A stretch of DNA of 64,000 nt from Chloroflexota bacterium (GCA_021786265.1 JAJYNP010000142.1:62001-126000), one strand, 5' to 3'; shown: positions 34,233-47,725, counted from the stretch's first letter. Numbers and translations: made by a program. Notes: generated from the sequence alone by a model not told the origin.

Positions 34233-34970
34233 GTGATCGCCGACGTCATGACGATCGCCTGGAAGGACCTGCGCGAGGTGCTGCTGCAGTCGGGCACGCT
34301 GCGCAGGTCGCTCCGAGGGCTGGTGTTCTCGTTCCTGGTCTTCGGCGTGTTCCTGCCGCTCCAGATCGGGCCCGATCTGGTCCGCGAGCCCGCGGCGATC
34401 CTGCCGTTCGCCTGGGTGCCGCTGCTGCTGGCGAGCGGGATGGTGGCGGACGGCATCGCGGGTGAACGCGAGCGGCACACGCTCGAGACACTGCTTGCGA
34501 GCCGGCTCTCGGATCGCTCGATCCTGCTGGGCAAGATCGTCGCGGCGGTCGCCTATGGGTGGGGTTTCATGGTCGTCAGCGCCATCGTCGGCCTGGTCAC
34601 GGTCAACCTGGCGAACGCGGGCCACGGCATCCTGGTGTACGAGCCGGACGCCATCGTGCTGCTCGGCGGGTTCGGGCTGCTCGGCGCCGGGCTCGTGGCG
34701 TGCGGGGGCGCGCTGGTCGCGCTGCGGGCGCCGACGGTGCGCCAGGCGGCGCAGAACATGAACCTGGCGATCTTCGCGGTCGTCCTGGTGCCGGTGCTCG
34801 TGCTCCAGGTGCTGCCGCTGGACGTCCGCCGCCAGGTAGTCACGACGCTGAACGGCCTCGATTGGGTGACGATCGGGGGCGGCGCAGCCGTGGTCCTGGT
34901 GCTCGCCGACCTGCTCCTGCTGACCGCCGCGATGGCGCGATTCCAGCGAGCGAGGCTGATCCTGGACTGA
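34233..34970 (+). CDS. ABC-2 type permease
   Basis: The 245-aa protein has six hydrophobic segments and the ABC-2 features ADGIAGERERHTLETLLASR and SDRSILLGKIVAAV between helices 2 and 3. GTG 34233 lies behind AGGAGG (34221-34226). It pairs with the ATPase at 33206 as a two-gene exporter. Confidence 0.9.
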   Translation: MIADVMTIAWKDLREVLLQSGTLRRSLRGLVFSFLVFGVFLPLQIGPDLVREPAAILPFAWVPLLLASGMVADGIAGERERHTLETLLASRLSDRSILLGKIVAAVAYGWGFMVVSAIVGLVTVNLANAGHGILVYEPDAIVLLGGFGLLGAGLVACGGALVALRAPTVRQAAQNMNLAIFAVVLVPVLVLQVLPLDVRRQVVTTLNGLDWVTIGGGAAVVLVLADLLLLTAAMARFQRARLILD

Positions 34971-36821
34971 TCCGCTGCCGGACCGCGTGCGCAGGGGAGT
35001 CAGTGAGGGGGTCCTACGCACCGCCCGGGGGCCCGCTGCCCGTTCCGCTGCGCCCGGGCGGAGCGGCTCACCGGTCACCCTTTTCCCTGGCCATGCCGGC
35101 GGACCCGCGTCGCTCGGGGATGAGATAGAGCCCGCCCCCCTTCCGGGTCGCGTGCCCGGACCCGCGTCGCTCGGAGATGACCATTCCCCGGATGCCACCT
35201 CGACCGGCCGTGTGGACGGGTCGGTCTCACCGGCGATCGCACAGGCGCTCGCGGCCGCGACGGGTTCGTCGCCGAGATGGTCAGCTGAATCACGCGCGGG
35301 GAGGCCGCTGGCGGGCCGGGGGGCGCGAAGCGACCGGTGTGGCCCTCGGCCTCAGGGGAGCACGGGAACGGCCGGCAGGTGTGCGGCGCAGACGTGGGGC
35401 GGACTGAGGGCGGGCGGCGGACGACAGCTCTGCCATGTCGCGTGCCGGACCCGGTGCCGGTCGCGTGCCGGACCCGATGCCGGTCGCGTGCCGGACCCGA
35501 TGCCGGACCCGATGGCAACCCGTCGCGGCATGTCGGACGACGAGGGCGGCCCGGGCGACACCCCAGTGAGCGTGGCGTGGCTGCGCGGAGAGGGCCCCCG
35601 CCGCTCCCGCATCGCTCACCCCCCCCGCATCGCTCGCTCCCGCTCCGCCCCCCGGTCTGCCCCCCGCATCACTACAAGTGTTGCCAGGACGACTTCGTGG
35701 GGCTCGGTCGGCGACGCGCGGCGGGTGGAACGGGACCTCCCCCGCAGGTGCCGCAAATGGCGCGGCAGGGCAGGGGTTTCGCGGCCCCCACGAGACGGTC
35801 CCCGCCGCGAACGGGGTCGCAGGTGCTCGGGCGGTCCAGGATTACGGCCCGCCGCGCCCGGTTTCCTGGCTGCTCAACACTACAAGTGATGCGCCCGGCG
35901 GCGAGCCTGCGCCCGGCGGCGAGCCTGCGCCCGGCGGCGAGCCTGCGCCCGGCGGCGAGCCTGCGCCCGGCGGCGAGCCTGCGCCCGACGCCGAGCCTGC
36001 GCCCGGCGGCGAGCCTGCGGCCGGCGGCGAGCCTGCGCCCGGCGGGGGGTGTCTCGGCCGGCGGTGAGCCTGGAGGCGCCATGACCGACACGGCCGGTGG
36101 TGGCGTGGGTGCCCGAGGTGGCACGGGTGTCCCGGGCGTGAGCGATGAGGGGCCTACGGCGCCGTTACGGGCCGCCGCATCGATCCGGGGAACCGGCGTG
36201 CTGCCGCCCGCGGATCGGGCGATCGACCGGGCCGGCGTGAGGGACGGCCACCGCGCGACCGGGCCGGCGTGAGGGACGGCCACCGCGCGACCGACGACTG
36301 CCCGACAATCGGCTGTGCAATCGGGGGCGCAATCGGCGGCGCGACCGATGACCACGGGACAGACAGCGGCGCGGTCGTCGGAGCAATGGACGGGTCTCCC
36401 TCCTGACACGAGACCGACCACCCGGGCCGCGCGCGCAGTCGGAGCTTCCCCGCCGCGCCCGGTTCCGCGGCGTGGTCCGGCGGCACGCGCTCCTGGGTCG
36501 ACGGCGAGCTGCAGCGCGAGGCGAGCGTCGTGAACGTGGCCGCGCGTGAGGTGCGGGCGCTCTCGGACGTGGCGCGGACGGCCGGGGGACCGGGAGTTCC
36601 CGACGGCGTCCGAGCGCAGGGCTACCCGGGGATAGCGCAGGGCTACCCGGGGATGCCGCGCGGGTGATCCCGGCCGTACAGCGCAGGGCTACCCGGGGAT
36701 GCCGCGCGGGTGATCGATGCGGCACGGGCGATCCCGGCCGTGTAGCTGATCCCGGCCGTGTAGCTGATCCCGGCCACGCGGGAGTTCCGCGTCGCCCGGG
36801 AGGCCCACGCCGCGCGGGATC
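34971..36821. other. 1.85-kb gene-free, repeat-rich island
   Basis: No frame has protein character. The stretch is filled with short tandem repeats: ggacccgcgtcgctcggg at about 35101 and 35159, cgtgccggacccgatgccgg copies around 35442-35513, an 18-bp array at 35891-36046, gcgcagggctacccggggat three times near 36610-36700, and tgatcccggccgtgtagc copies near 36740-36775. The 9-mer ctacaagtg appears at 35672 and 35880. It looks like a repeat-expansion island rather than decayed genes. Confidence 0.6.
35891..36046 (+). repeat. 18-bp tandem array, eight to nine copies
   Basis: The unit gcgcccggcggcgagcct starts at 35891 and repeats every 18 nt with few changes; unit 6 reads gcgcccgacgccgagcct. 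It would encode an APGGEP repeat, but no start codon or flanking domain supports a gene. Confidence 0.9.
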
Positions 36822-37508
36822 TCAGTGGGCCCGCTTCGACTCCGGGCGCCTGGCCTGCCGGCGCTGCTCGCGCTTGCGGGCCTCCGCCGCCTCACGGCTG
36901 CGGACCTGGGACCGCCGGAGGAAATCGCGGTACCACGAGGCGAACCAGCCGAAGATCGCTCCGGTCAACGTGAACTGGGCGAGCTGCCAGATCGAGTACA
37001 CCACCCGGTCGCCCGCGTTCATGGTGTCCAGGGAGCCGAACACCCCGATCAGCCCCAGCGCCAGGACCAGGAACAGCGCCGACGCCAGGAGACCCAGGAT
37101 GGCCCCGAACAGGTACGCCGCGCGGGGCGCCATGAAGCCGGCCACGAAGAACAGCAGCGTCGGCTGGAGAAACGCGAGCTGCACGTAGAACGAGGGGATG
37201 CTCCCGCCCGACATCTCGCCCTTCGGCAGGACGGCCGCCAGCACCGCGCCGAGAACCAGCAACCCGTACGGGGCCAGGATCCACGGCTTGGCGCGGACGA
37301 TCTCCGGCAGGGCTCGCACGTCGGCGCGCACGTCCGGCGCCCGCATCTGTCCCAGGCCGCGCCGCAGGCTCGCGACCAGGGACGTCGGTTGTGACGCCGC
37401 CTTCTCGGTTGACGTGACGTCGCTGTCAACCGCGACCGCCTGCTCCACCTGCAACGTGCGGAAGCGCCGCCGGGCCTCGGCACGCTCGGTCCTCTTTGCG
37501 CGGGCCAA
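36822..37508 (-). CDS. Membrane protein of unknown function
   Basis: The 228-aa product starts at TTG 37508 behind AGAAGGAG. It has a charged N-terminal 95 residues, four hydrophobic helices (about 93-110, 122-142, 145-172 and a final one near 185-205) and a highly basic C-terminus (REAAEARKREQRRQARRPES) that could contact nucleic acid or the ribosome, as in YidC-like tails. No family motif is visible. It is divergent from the large surface protein gene. Confidence 0.7.
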   Translation of the reverse strand: MARAKRTERAEARRRFRTLQVEQAVAVDSDVTSTEKAASQPTSLVASLRRGLGQMRAPDVRADVRALPEIVRAKPWILAPYGLLVLGAVLAAVLPKGEMSGGSIPSFYVQLAFLQPTLLFFVAGFMAPRAAYLFGAILGLLASALFLVLALGLIGVFGSLDTMNAGDRVVYSIWQLAQFTLTGAIFGWFASWYRDFLRRSQVRSREAAEARKREQRRQARRPESKRAH

Positions 37509-37805
37509 CGGTGACTCCTTCTGCGTGTCGGGCGATGTGTGGGAGGCGCGTGCCAGGACCCGGTGGGGAGCGCAACCTGGGCCACAGGCTCGACCGATGC
37601 TGCGCATGGTACCCCACGCGTGTGCCGGGATCGCCGGAAGGTGGCCAACCTGCCCGTTTGAACCGCTCAGGCCGGCTCGCCCGCCGTACCGGGCCGGCAC
37701 GCGGATCGCGAGCGGCGACAAAGCGCGACGTAAGCGCCGGTGAACCCGGCACGAAGCGCCGTGCGCTACAAGTGGGCAACCGCCGGCGCTCCCCGGAGGT
37801 GCACC

Positions 37806-40800
37806 ATGAACCGTTCGGCCCATGCCTGCCGTTCCCGCCAGGGGGTCCCGCGTGGCGCGCTCGTCGCGAGCACGCTGCTGATCCTGAGCGCCAGTGGCCT
37901 CGCCATGGGTGCCGGAGGGACCACGCTGTCCGCTGTCGCATGGCCGGCCTCCCCGTCGCTCCTGCTGAGCGAGGTGCAGACGGGCGGCACGAGCGCCTCC
38001 GACGAGTTCATCGAGCTCTACAACGCCGGCGCGGATGACGTCGACCTGTCGCAACTCGAGGTCGTCTACGTGACGTCCACCGGCGGGACCGTCACCCGCA
38101 AGGCCACATGGACGGCGACGCTCACCGTGGGCCCCCGGCGACATGTGCTGCTGGCGAACGCGGCCGGGATCTACGCGACCGGCGCCGACACGACGTACTC
38201 CGGCGGGCTGTCGGGGACCGGCGGCAGCGTGGTGCTGCGGCCGGTCGGTGGCGCGCCGATCGACGCGGTCGGCTGGGGGGACGCGACCAACGGCTACGTC
38301 GAGGGGTCCGTGGCGCCTGCCCCCGCCTCGGGATCGAGCATCGAGCGGCGTCCGGGCGGCCTCGACGGCAACGCGCGTGACACGAACGACAACGCCGCCG
38401 ACTTCATCGTGGTGGCCTCGCCGACTCCCCAACGGCTATCCGATCCTCCGGTGCCCCCTGCGCCGCCCTCACCGACGCCCGAACCCACGCCCGACCCGAC
38501 CGGGACGGCGTCGCCGACCCCAGAACCGACACCCGCACCGCTCCCGACACCCGAACCGAGCGCGACGGAATCGCCGACGTCCACGCCCGAACCCACGCCC
38601 GATCCGACCGGGACGGCGTCGCCGACCCCCGAGCCGACCGCGACGCCTCCGGTGCCGCCTCCGACTGCCACCCCATCATCGAGCCCGAGCCCGAGCCCGA
38701 GCCCGACCCCGAGCCCCACCCCGACCCCGTCGCCCACCCCGGTCCCGTCGCCCACCCCGGTCCCTCTGGCCATCGCCGAGGCCCGCACCCTGTCCGACGG
38801 CGCGCAGGCCACGATCGCCGGCACACTGACGACGCCCGCCTCCTTCATCGAATCCGGGCTGGAGGCATTCATCGAGGATGACACTGCCGGCATCGCGATC
38901 CACCTGGCGACGGCGTGGCCGCCGCTGGCGATGGGAGACGGGCTGCGCGCCCACGGCACGATCGACACGCGATACGGCCAGCGGATCCTCCGCGTGGCCT
39001 CGGCGGCCGACCTCGAGCCGGTCTCGGTGCCGGGGCCTGCCGCTCCGGTGCACGTCGCGACCGGAGCGGCCAGGGAATCATGGGAAGGTCGCCAGCTGGC
39101 GATCACCGCCACCGTCCAGTCGTCACGGACCTCCCTCGCCGACGGGTTCGGGGTCGACGTGGACGACGGCAGCGGCCCGCTCCGGATCGTCGCCGTGGTC
39201 GCCAGCGGGGTCGTGTCCGCGGACCTGCCGGCAGGCCGGAACGTCATCGTGACCGGCGTGCTGGGTCAGCACGACTCGGGCGGCACCGGCGTGGAGGGCT
39301 ACCGCGTCTACGTTCGTGACCGCTCGGACGTGGTGCTGCTCCCGGAACCCACGCCCAGCCCCAGCCCAACGCCCAGCCCCAGCCCCACGCCCACTCCCAG
39401 CCCGTCGCCATCGCCGACGCCGTCTCCCACCCCGAGCCCCTCACCGACCCCGAGCCCCAGCCCCACCCCGTCACCGTCGCCCAGCACCGAGCCGCAACCG
39501 ACTCCGATCGGCTCGGCGCGCCGGCTCAGCGCTGGAACGCGCGTGACGATCGAGGGCGTCGTGACGTCGGAGACGGGCGCGATCCTGGACCTGCGGACTG
39601 TCGCCGTGCAGGACGCGACCGGGGGGATCCTGGTCCTGCTGCCATCTCGCGACGCGCCCATCCTGGCGCGGGGAGACCTCGTCACGGCGACCGGGAAGCT
39701 GGCCTCCCGCTCGGGCAGGCTGGAGCTCAGCGTGTCGACGGGCAGCGACGTCCGTATCGAGGGCGTCGACCTGCTTCCCGCGCCCCGCAGCGTGGGCTCC
39801 ACCGATCTCGGGGAGACGGTCGAGGGACTCCTGGTGCGATCCTCCGGGGTCGTCTCCCGCGTGACCCGCGCGACATCCGGCTCGGCGACCCTGATCCTCG
39901 CAGACTCTGACGGCACCTTCACGGTCTCGTGCTGGCACCCCTGTGCCACGGGCGTCAAGAAGGGCGCGCGGCTGCAGGCCTCCGGGATCGCCGGCCAGCG
40001 CTGGTCCCGTTCCGGCGCGGCGGACGGGTATCGCATCTGGCCCCGTGATGCCGCCGACGTCGTGGCGCTCGCTCCCGAATCTGGAGGCGATCCGCCGGCC
40101 GGGGAAGGCGGGGGCAGCACGGACACCCCGGGCGCCGGCGAACCGCCCGGCGACGCGGCCGTGTCGACGATCGCCGCCGCCAGGAAACAGCCCGCGGCGG
40201 AGGCGACGATCGAGGCCACGGTCACCACCTCGCCCGGATTCGTGGACCCGGACGTCCGCCGCGTGGTGGTGCAGGACGGCTCCGGGGCGATCCTGGTCCG
40301 GCTTCCCGCCGACGGGCCGACGGTCGCGATCGGCGACCGGATCCGGCTGACGGGGCGCGTCGGCACGTACGGCGCCGCGCCTCAGCTCGCCGCGGAGGAC
40401 GTCGTCGCAGTGTCGCACGGTGCTTCCCCGGCTCCCCTCGTACTGTCCGCCGCGCCGGAGCACGCGGACGAGTGGCGGCTGGTGCGCGTCGATGGCCGCG
40501 TACAGACCGTCCGCCGGTACGGCACGACCTGGCGGGCCGAGATCCGCATCTCCGGCGCGGCGACCGTGCCCGTCCAGGGCACCAGCCGCAGCGGCGTGCC
40601 ATCGACCGCACTCATCGAGGGTCGGGACGCCAGCGTGGTCGGGATCGTGCGGCGGCCGTCGACCGGCGCGTCCGACCAGCGGCTGGCCGTCCTGCCGCGC
40701 TTCCCGGCCGATGTCGCGCTCGGGCCGGGCGATGCGTCGGGGGCGCCCGGGACCGCGCTCTCGGTCGGGACCTCGGGCGGCGGCGCCCCGGACTCGGCCG

Positions 40801-41474
40801 GCAGCGGTACCGGGGCCGGCAGCACGGCCGCAAACGACCAGCGCGACGCCGGCACGGAGGCGCTCGACGTGGACCTGGCCGAGATCGGGACCCACCTCGG
40901 AGAACTGGTGCGCGTCGGCGGGCTCGTCTCGGCGATCCGTGCCGACGGCGTGCAGCTCGACGACGGCACGGGCGTCGGCGAGGTCCGGCTCGAGGGCGAC
41001 GCGACGACCATGCGGACGGCCATCGAGACCGGCGAAACGCTCAACGTGACGGGGGTGGTGGAGCGCACGGCCGGCGGCGACCCGATCGTCGTCGTGCGTG
41101 ATCCCGCGACCGTGGCGCGCGTCGGTCGACTGGGCGAGAGCGTCCCCCTGATTGCCGCGTCCGGTGGATCGTCGGCCGGTCCCGCAGGGGACGGGCAGGA
41201 CCTCCGGCAGGTTGCCGAACTCCGGGTCGGCCCGGTCGCGATGGCGGTCCCGGGAGGCCTGGCGCCCTGGGTCCTCGTCGTCTCCGGGGTGACGCTCACG
41301 CTTGCCATCGCCGCCGTCATCACCGTCCGGCGACGGCTGCTGGCCGGGCACCGGGAACGGTCGGGGCGGGGCGTGGTGGCGCGTCTGTCCGCGCTGCTCA
41401 CGGTGCCTGCGGGTCGGGTCCCGGCGGGCTGTGCCCCGGCGGGCCGTGCCCCGGCGGGCCGTGCCGATGAGTAG
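37806..41474 (+). CDS. Giant surface protein: lamin-tail domain plus OB-fold repeats
   Basis: The 1222-aa protein starts at ATG 37806 behind GGAGGT. It has a signal segment (about 18-45), a lamin-tail domain (about 52-205: [40 protein letters not shown]), a PTE/PS-rich linker, then about five OB-fold-like nucleic-acid-binding modules of the YhcR/YdeI kind (pattern ..G..ATIAG.L.., [30 protein letters not shown]), a second PS-rich linker near 515-570, and a C-terminal membrane helix (1152-1175). Such proteins usually sit on extracellular nucleases; no nuclease domain is present here. The C-terminal tail has PAGRA repeats from a 15-bp duplication. Confidence 0.8.
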   Translation: MNRSAHACRSRQGVPRGALVASTLLILSASGLAMGAGGTTLSAVAWPASPSLLLSEVQTGGTSASDEFIELYNAGADDVDLSQLEVVYVTSTGGTVTRKATWTATLTVGPRRHVLLANAAGIYATGADTTYSGGLSGTGGSVVLRPVGGAPIDAVGWGDATNGYVEGSVAPAPASGSSIERRPGGLDGNARDTNDNAADFIVVASPTPQRLSDPPVPPAPPSPTPEPTPDPTGTASPTPEPTPAPLPTPEPSATESPTSTPEPTPDPTGTASPTPEPTATPPVPPPTATPSSSPSPSPSPTPSPTPTPSPTPVPSPTPVPLAIAEARTLSDGAQATIAGTLTTPASFIESGLEAFIEDDTAGIAIHLATAWPPLAMGDGLRAHGTIDTRYGQRILRVASAADLEPVSVPGPAAPVHVATGAARESWEGRQLAITATVQSSRTSLADGFGVDVDDGSGPLRIVAVVASGVVSADLPAGRNVIVTGVLGQHDSGGTGVEGYRVYVRDRSDVVLLPEPTPSPSPTPSPSPTPTPSPSPSPTPSPTPSPSPTPSPSPTPSPSPSTEPQPTPIGSARRLSAGTRVTIEGVVTSETGAILDLRTVAVQDATGGILVLLPSRDAPILARGDLVTATGKLASRSGRLELSVSTGSDVRIEGVDLLPAPRSVGSTDLGETVEGLLVRSSGVVSRVTRATSGSATLILADSDGTFTVSCWHPCATGVKKGARLQASGIAGQRWSRSGAADGYRIWPRDAADVVALAPESGGDPPAGEGGGSTDTPGAGEPPGDAAVSTIAAARKQPAAEATIEATVTTSPGFVDPDVRRVVVQDGSGAILVRLPADGPTVAIGDRIRLTGRVGTYGAAPQLAAEDVVAVSHGASPAPLVLSAAPEHADEWRLVRVDGRVQTVRRYGTTWRAEIRISGAATVPVQGTSRSGVPSTALIEGRDASVVGIVRRPSTGASDQRLAVLPRFPADVALGPGDASGAPGTALSVGTSGGGAPDSAGSGTGAGSTAANDQRDAGTEALDVDLAEIGTHLGELVRVGGLVSAIRADGVQLDDGTGVGEVRLEGDATTMRTAIETGETLNVTGVVERTAGGDPIVVVRDPATVARVGRLGESVPLIAASGGSSAGPAGDGQDLRQVAELRVGPVAMAVPGGLAPWVLVVSGVTLTLAIAAVITVRRRLLAGHRERSGRGVVARLSALLTVPAGRVPAGCAPAGRAPAGRADE

Positions 41475-41659
41475 CCCGGGGTCGGATGCTCCCTGGCGTC
41501 CCGCACCGACGAGCGGTCGCTGGCAGATCGCGCCCTGGCCTCCCGCACCGCGTCCACCGCGTCGAACGGGGGCTCCCGGTGCCGCCGCAGCGGCTTCCCC
41601 GTCCGCGCGGCCCCAGCCAAAGCCGCGTGCTCGCTTGACGCTCGCGTTTCGGCTTCTCT

Positions 41660-42568
41660 ATGCTCGGCGCCAGCTCCGCGGTTCGTGCGGAGGCGGCATC
41701 GAGGAACGTTGACTTGCCGAACGCGGACTCCCGCGTTGCGCTGCCCGACTCGGGGCGCCAGTACCACGTCGCGCTCGCCCCCGGCGAGCTCGCGGAGTAC
41801 ATCCTTCTCCCGGGCGACCCCGACCGCATCGAGCGCATCGCCTCCAGGCTCGACAACGTCGAGTTCACCCGTCGCCACCGCGAGTTCGTCAGCGTCACGG
41901 GCACCTACCGCGGCCTGCGCGTGTCCGCCGTGTCGACCGGCATCGGGGCGGACAACATCGAGATCGTGCTCGCCGAGATCCTCGCGATCACGTCGCGCCC
42001 CGCCTTCGTCCGCGTCGGGTCGTGCGGCGTGCTGCGCGAGGAGATCGGCCTCGGCGAGCTCGTGGTGACGACCGGAGCGGTCCGGCTGGAGGCCACCACG
42101 AAGTACTTCGTGCACGAGGGGTACCCGGCGGTCGCGGATTACGCGACCGTCGCGGCACTCCTCGAGGCGGCCGCGCGGTGCGACAAGCGGGTGCACGCCG
42201 GCATCACGGCGACGGCTCCCGGCTTCTACGGCGCACAGGGCCGGCCCATCCCGCAGCTGCCGATCCGGTTCCCGGACCTGGCCGAGGAGATGCGCCGGCA
42301 GGGCGTCGTGAACTTCGAGATGGAGGGGTCGGCGGTACTCGTGCTCGCCGGGCTGGCCGGATGCCGCGCCGGCGTAGTCTGCACGGCGTTCGCGCAGCGG
42401 ACGACAGGTGAGTTCCTGGAGGGGGAGGCGAGGGAGCGAGCGGAGTCGGACTGCATCGAGGTGGGCCTGGAGGCCCTGATGGTCCTGTCCGAGATGGACC
42501 GCCAGGTCCGCGAGGCGGGAGCGGCCAGCTGGCGCCCGGGACTCTGGTCCGCGGGCACGGTCGGCTGA
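41660..42568 (+). CDS. Nucleoside phosphorylase (uridine phosphorylase-like)
   Basis: Cleaves a nucleoside with phosphate to base and ribose 1-phosphate. Family blocks are ILLPGDPDRIERIA (phosphate site), SAVSTGIGADNIEIVLAE, FVRVGSCGVL and VVNFEMEGSAVLVLAG, as in PNP_UDP_1 enzymes. The substrate-specific residues do not let me choose between uridine and purine substrates. ATG 41660 lacks a ribosome site; TTG 41714 behind GAGG (41701-41704) is a credible alternative start giving 284 aa. It is monocistronic. Confidence 0.82.
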   Translation: MLGASSAVRAEAASRNVDLPNADSRVALPDSGRQYHVALAPGELAEYILLPGDPDRIERIASRLDNVEFTRRHREFVSVTGTYRGLRVSAVSTGIGADNIEIVLAEILAITSRPAFVRVGSCGVLREEIGLGELVVTTGAVRLEATTKYFVHEGYPAVADYATVAALLEAAARCDKRVHAGITATAPGFYGAQGRPIPQLPIRFPDLAEEMRRQGVVNFEMEGSAVLVLAGLAGCRAGVVCTAFAQRTTGEFLEGEARERAESDCIEVGLEALMVLSEMDRQVREAGAASWRPGLWSAGTVG

Positions 42569-42649
42569 GCATTCCAGCAACCGACGGCCCGCGGGCGCTT
42601 CCCGCACCGTCACCAGTGCCGGGCCACCCGGCGAGAGGAGCACGATTCG

Positions 42650-42790
42650 ATGGCTGAAGCGTACTGCGTCAAGTGCAAGGCCAAGCGCGAGGTGAAGGAC
42701 GCCGAGCAGGTCACCATGAAGAACGGCAAGCACGCCCTCAAGGGCAAGTGCCCCGTCTGCGGGACCAGCGTCTTCAAGATCGGCGGCTGA
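42650..42790 (+). CDS. DUF5679 zinc-ribbon protein (46 aa)
   Basis: ATG 42650 behind GAGAGGAG opens a 46-codon gene with two CxxC knuckles (YCVKCKAKREV and GKCPVCGTSVF) and the EQVTMKNGKHALKG middle typical of DUF5679. It should bind one zinc. A strong hairpin terminator follows. Role unknown. Confidence 0.88.
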   Translation: MAEAYCVKCKAKREVKDAEQVTMKNGKHALKGKCPVCGTSVFKIGG

Positions 42791-42812
42791 CCGGCGCCAT
42801 CTCGCGTCCCTG

Positions 42813-42844
42813 GCGAAGGCCCCGGCGCATGCCGGGGCCTTCGC
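42813..42844 (+). terminator. Hairpin terminator after the zinc-ribbon gene
   Basis: A perfect 14-bp stem (GCGAAGGCCCCGGC/GCCGGGGCCTTCGC) with loop GCAT, 22 nt after the stop. Confidence 0.8.
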
Positions 42845-42941
42845 ATACCTTCCCGCGCCGCCGAGCGCTTCACCGGCATCGGGTGCGCCGCCCGGCCTGC
42901 GCGGAGTGGGCCGTCCGGGCCATCGGGTGCCGGAATCCGGT

Positions 42942-42950
42942 TGGTACAAT
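42942..42950 (+). promoter_or_regulatory. Extended -10 promoter TGGTACAAT of the glycolytic operon
   Basis: The best -10 match in the window. Transcription would start about 42957, giving gap a leader of about 340 nt, or a leaderless start for the frame at 42960. Confidence 0.6.
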
Positions 42951-42959
42951 CGCGGTGCG

Positions 42960-43196
42960 ATGAAGGACTGCCTGACGGCGAGGCCCCCCGGAACGACGGA
43001 GCCGACCGTTCCCGCGTCCGATCCCCACGAGGCCCTCGCCTGCCGGCACGACGGCCGACAACCGGCGCCGGTGGTCGGGCCGCGCGTCTCCCTGGCCTCG
43101 AGCGATGGCTCCGTCACCCGACGTCTCCGCCGCTCGCTCGCGAGCCGGGGCTCCACGGATCACTTAGCCGCCCGCGCCGCGATCCGGGGCGCCTGA
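42960..43196 (+). CDS. Possible 78-aa leader ORF ahead of gap
   Basis: ATG 42960 lies just past the predicted transcription start, so it could be translated leaderless. The product is Arg/Ala/Pro-rich with no recognisable fold ([18 protein letters not shown]). It may be a chance frame in a long 5' untranslated region. Kept because of its exact position relative to the promoter. Confidence 0.25.
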   Translation: MKDCLTARPPGTTEPTVPASDPHEALACRHDGRQPAPVVGPRVSLASSDGSVTRRLRRSLASRGSTDHLAARAAIRGA

Positions 43197-43296
43197 GCCA
43201 CCGGGTCAAGTCGGGCCCGTGCCCGACGGGGTCCCGCGCCCCTCGTATCACGCCATCGATGCGCCCGCGCTTGCGGGCACCAGGAGGACACGCACC

Positions 43297-44304
43297 ATGA
43301 CCGTTCGCGTCGGGATCAACGGGTTCGGCCGTATCGGCCGCCAGGCCCTGAAGGCCATCATCGAGCGCGCGCCCGAGCTCGAGGTTGTCGCCGTCAACGA
43401 CATCGTGGACGTCGCCACCAACGCGCTCCTGTTCAAGCACGACTCTACTTATGGCGCGTTCTCCGGCACGGTCGAGCACACGGACGACGCGATCGTCGTC
43501 AACGGCCACGTCATCAGGAGTCTGATGGTGGCGAACCCCGCCGACCTGCCGTGGCGCGACCTGGGCGTGGACATCGTGATCGAGTCGACCGGCCGCTTCA
43601 CCGACGCCGACAAGGCGCGCGCGCACGTCGAGGCGGGCGCCGAGAAGGTCATCATCTCCGCGCCGGCGAAGAAGGAGGACGTCACCATCGTCCTCGGCGT
43701 CAACGAGGAGGCGTACGACCCGGCGGCCCACACGATCATCAGCAACGCGAGCTGCACCACGAACTGCCTGGCCCCCGCGGCGAAGGTGATCCACGACACC
43801 TTCGGGATCGAGCGCGGCCTCATGAACACCATCCACAGCTACACGAACGACCAGCGCATCCTGGACGTCGCGCACAAGGATCCGCGGCGCGCCCGGTCCG
43901 CCGGCCTCAACATCATCCCGACCACGACCGGCGCTGCCAGGGCGCTCTCGCTGGTGATCCCCGACCTCAAGGGCAAGCTCGACGGGTTCAGCCTTCGCGT
44001 CCCGACCCCCACCGTGAGCATCGTCGACCTGACGGTGGACCTCGCGAAGCAGACCACCGCCGAGGAGATCAACGCGGCGTTCCGCGCGGCCGAGGCCGGC
44101 CCCATGAAGGGGATCCTCGGGGTGAACGACGAGCCGCTCGTCTCGACCGACTTCAAGGGCGACTCGCGCTCCTCGATCGTCGAGTCCGCGTACACGCTGG
44201 TCGTGGGCGGCCGCTTCGCCAAGGTCCTCGCCTGGTACGACAACGAGTGGGGCTACAGCTGCCGCGTCGCCGACCTGGCGAAGTACGTCGCCGAGCGCCT
44301 GTAG
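43297..44304 (+). CDS. gap: Glyceraldehyde-3-phosphate dehydrogenase
   Basis: Glycolytic oxidation of glyceraldehyde 3-phosphate. The 335-aa protein has the NAD-binding start [11 protein letters not shown], active-site Cys153 in SNASCTTNC, and the C-terminal [14 protein letters not shown] behind AGGAGG. First of a gap-pgk-eno operon; triosephosphate isomerase, often between pgk and eno, is absent here. Confidence 0.97.
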   Translation: MTVRVGINGFGRIGRQALKAIIERAPELEVVAVNDIVDVATNALLFKHDSTYGAFSGTVEHTDDAIVVNGHVIRSLMVANPADLPWRDLGVDIVIESTGRFTDADKARAHVEAGAEKVIISAPAKKEDVTIVLGVNEEAYDPAAHTIISNASCTTNCLAPAAKVIHDTFGIERGLMNTIHSYTNDQRILDVAHKDPRRARSAGLNIIPTTTGAARALSLVIPDLKGKLDGFSLRVPTPTVSIVDLTVDLAKQTTAEEINAAFRAAEAGPMKGILGVNDEPLVSTDFKGDSRSSIVESAYTLVVGGRFAKVLAWYDNEWGYSCRVADLAKYVAERL

Positions 44305-44338
44305 GCGCGCCCGCGACGGACGCACGAGAGGACGACTC

Positions 44339-46854
<2,516 letters not shown>

Positions 46855-46945
46855 CCCTCCGCCGCGAGCGTGCGGCGGCTGTTCGAGGCATCATCTCGGG
46901 GGCGCGGACGCGGTCCCGCCCCCGAGCGCGATTCCCGGAGGGTCA

Positions 46946-47557
46946 ATGATCCGCGTCCTGGACCGGGGCGCCATCTTCGCCGGCTGGGTCGGCGCAGGGA
47001 TGGCCGCGGTCATCGTGCTGAGCTTCGAACTCGTGATCCCGGTGCAGCCGGTGGTCTTCTACTCCGCGCCGTTCGCCGGCCTGCTGATCGGGTACTACGC
47101 GAACGCCCGATCCGAGCGGGCCGGGGGCGCCTGGGGCCGGCTCGCCGCGAACGCCGTGTACGCCGGCCTGGTCACGGGGGTCACGCTGGCGCTGCTCTAC
47201 GGTGCGCTCCGGCTGCTGTTCTTCTACGCGGACCAGGGGTACAGCGCCGACAACCAGGGCGGCGCGGTGACGTGCCGCACGGGCGCCGACTGCACCTACC
47301 GGCGCTACCTGACAGACCCGGCGTACGCGGCGGAGCTGCGCGCTGCCGGCGTCACGGACGCAGCCGGGTTCGAGCGCTACTTCCTGGCCGAGCAGCTGAA
47401 CGGCGGAGTCACGCTCGTCCTCTGGACGCTCGTGCCGGCGCTTCTCGGGGGTCTCGCGTACGGCGCGTCGAACCCGCGGCCGCAGGGGCGCGCGCGGGTG
47501 GATCCGCCGGGCCAGTCCCCGGGTGCCCCGGCGGCACTCCCGCCGGCCGGCGAGTAG
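46946..47557 (+). CDS. Membrane protein with four helices, unknown function
   Basis: The 203-aa protein begins at ATG 46946 behind GGAGGG. Three helices lie in residues 8-95; a soluble loop of about 60 residues with two Cys (VTCRTGADCTYRRY) precedes a final helix near 158-175. The loop with its Cys pair is probably extracytoplasmic. No family recognised. It follows eno by 91 nt and ends before a strong terminator, so it may be the last gene of the glycolytic operon. Confidence 0.7.
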   Translation: MIRVLDRGAIFAGWVGAGMAAVIVLSFELVIPVQPVVFYSAPFAGLLIGYYANARSERAGGAWGRLAANAVYAGLVTGVTLALLYGALRLLFFYADQGYSADNQGGAVTCRTGADCTYRRYLTDPAYAAELRAAGVTDAAGFERYFLAEQLNGGVTLVLWTLVPALLGGLAYGASNPRPQGRARVDPPGQSPGAPAALPPAGE

Positions 47558-47610
47558 GTGCGGCGAGCCGGTTCGGCGAGCAGGCGCCGCGAGCAGGCGC
47601 CGCCACGATG

Positions 47611-47636
47611 AGGCCCCGGGTTCTCACCCGGGGCCT
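47611..47636. terminator. Hairpin between convergent genes
   Basis: A perfect 11-bp stem (AGGCCCCGGGT/ACCCGGGGCCT) with loop TCTC between the membrane protein gene and rpsT. Confidence 0.75.
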
Positions 47637-47725
47637 GGGATCTGCAGGCAATCCGACCCGCCTGCGCAGTGCCGGACCGGGTCGGTGCGGCAGGCCCGCA
47701 GATGCCCGCCGCACGATCGCCAGGG

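Noticed and set aside
32523..36821. Possible CRISPR array in the repeat-rich stretches
   Set aside because: Repeats are directly adjacent without unique spacers of constant length, and no cas gene is in the window.
20903..37508. Possible prophage or conjugative element
   Set aside because: No integrase, transposase, capsid, terminase, relaxase or replication gene was seen; only the tRNA boundary and accessory gene content suggest past integration.
31685..37774. Recurring 9-mer ctacaagtg (35672, 35880, 37766; near match on the minus strand at 31685) as a regulatory site
   Set aside because: Only three exact copies, in different contexts and mostly in repeat-rich DNA; spacing to genes is inconsistent, so chance or repeat debris is as likely.
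40382..43156. 924-codon minus-strand frame opposite the surface protein and nucleoside phosphorylase genes
   Set aside because: Antisense shadow; it spans several unrelated genes and has no ribosome site or recognisable domain.
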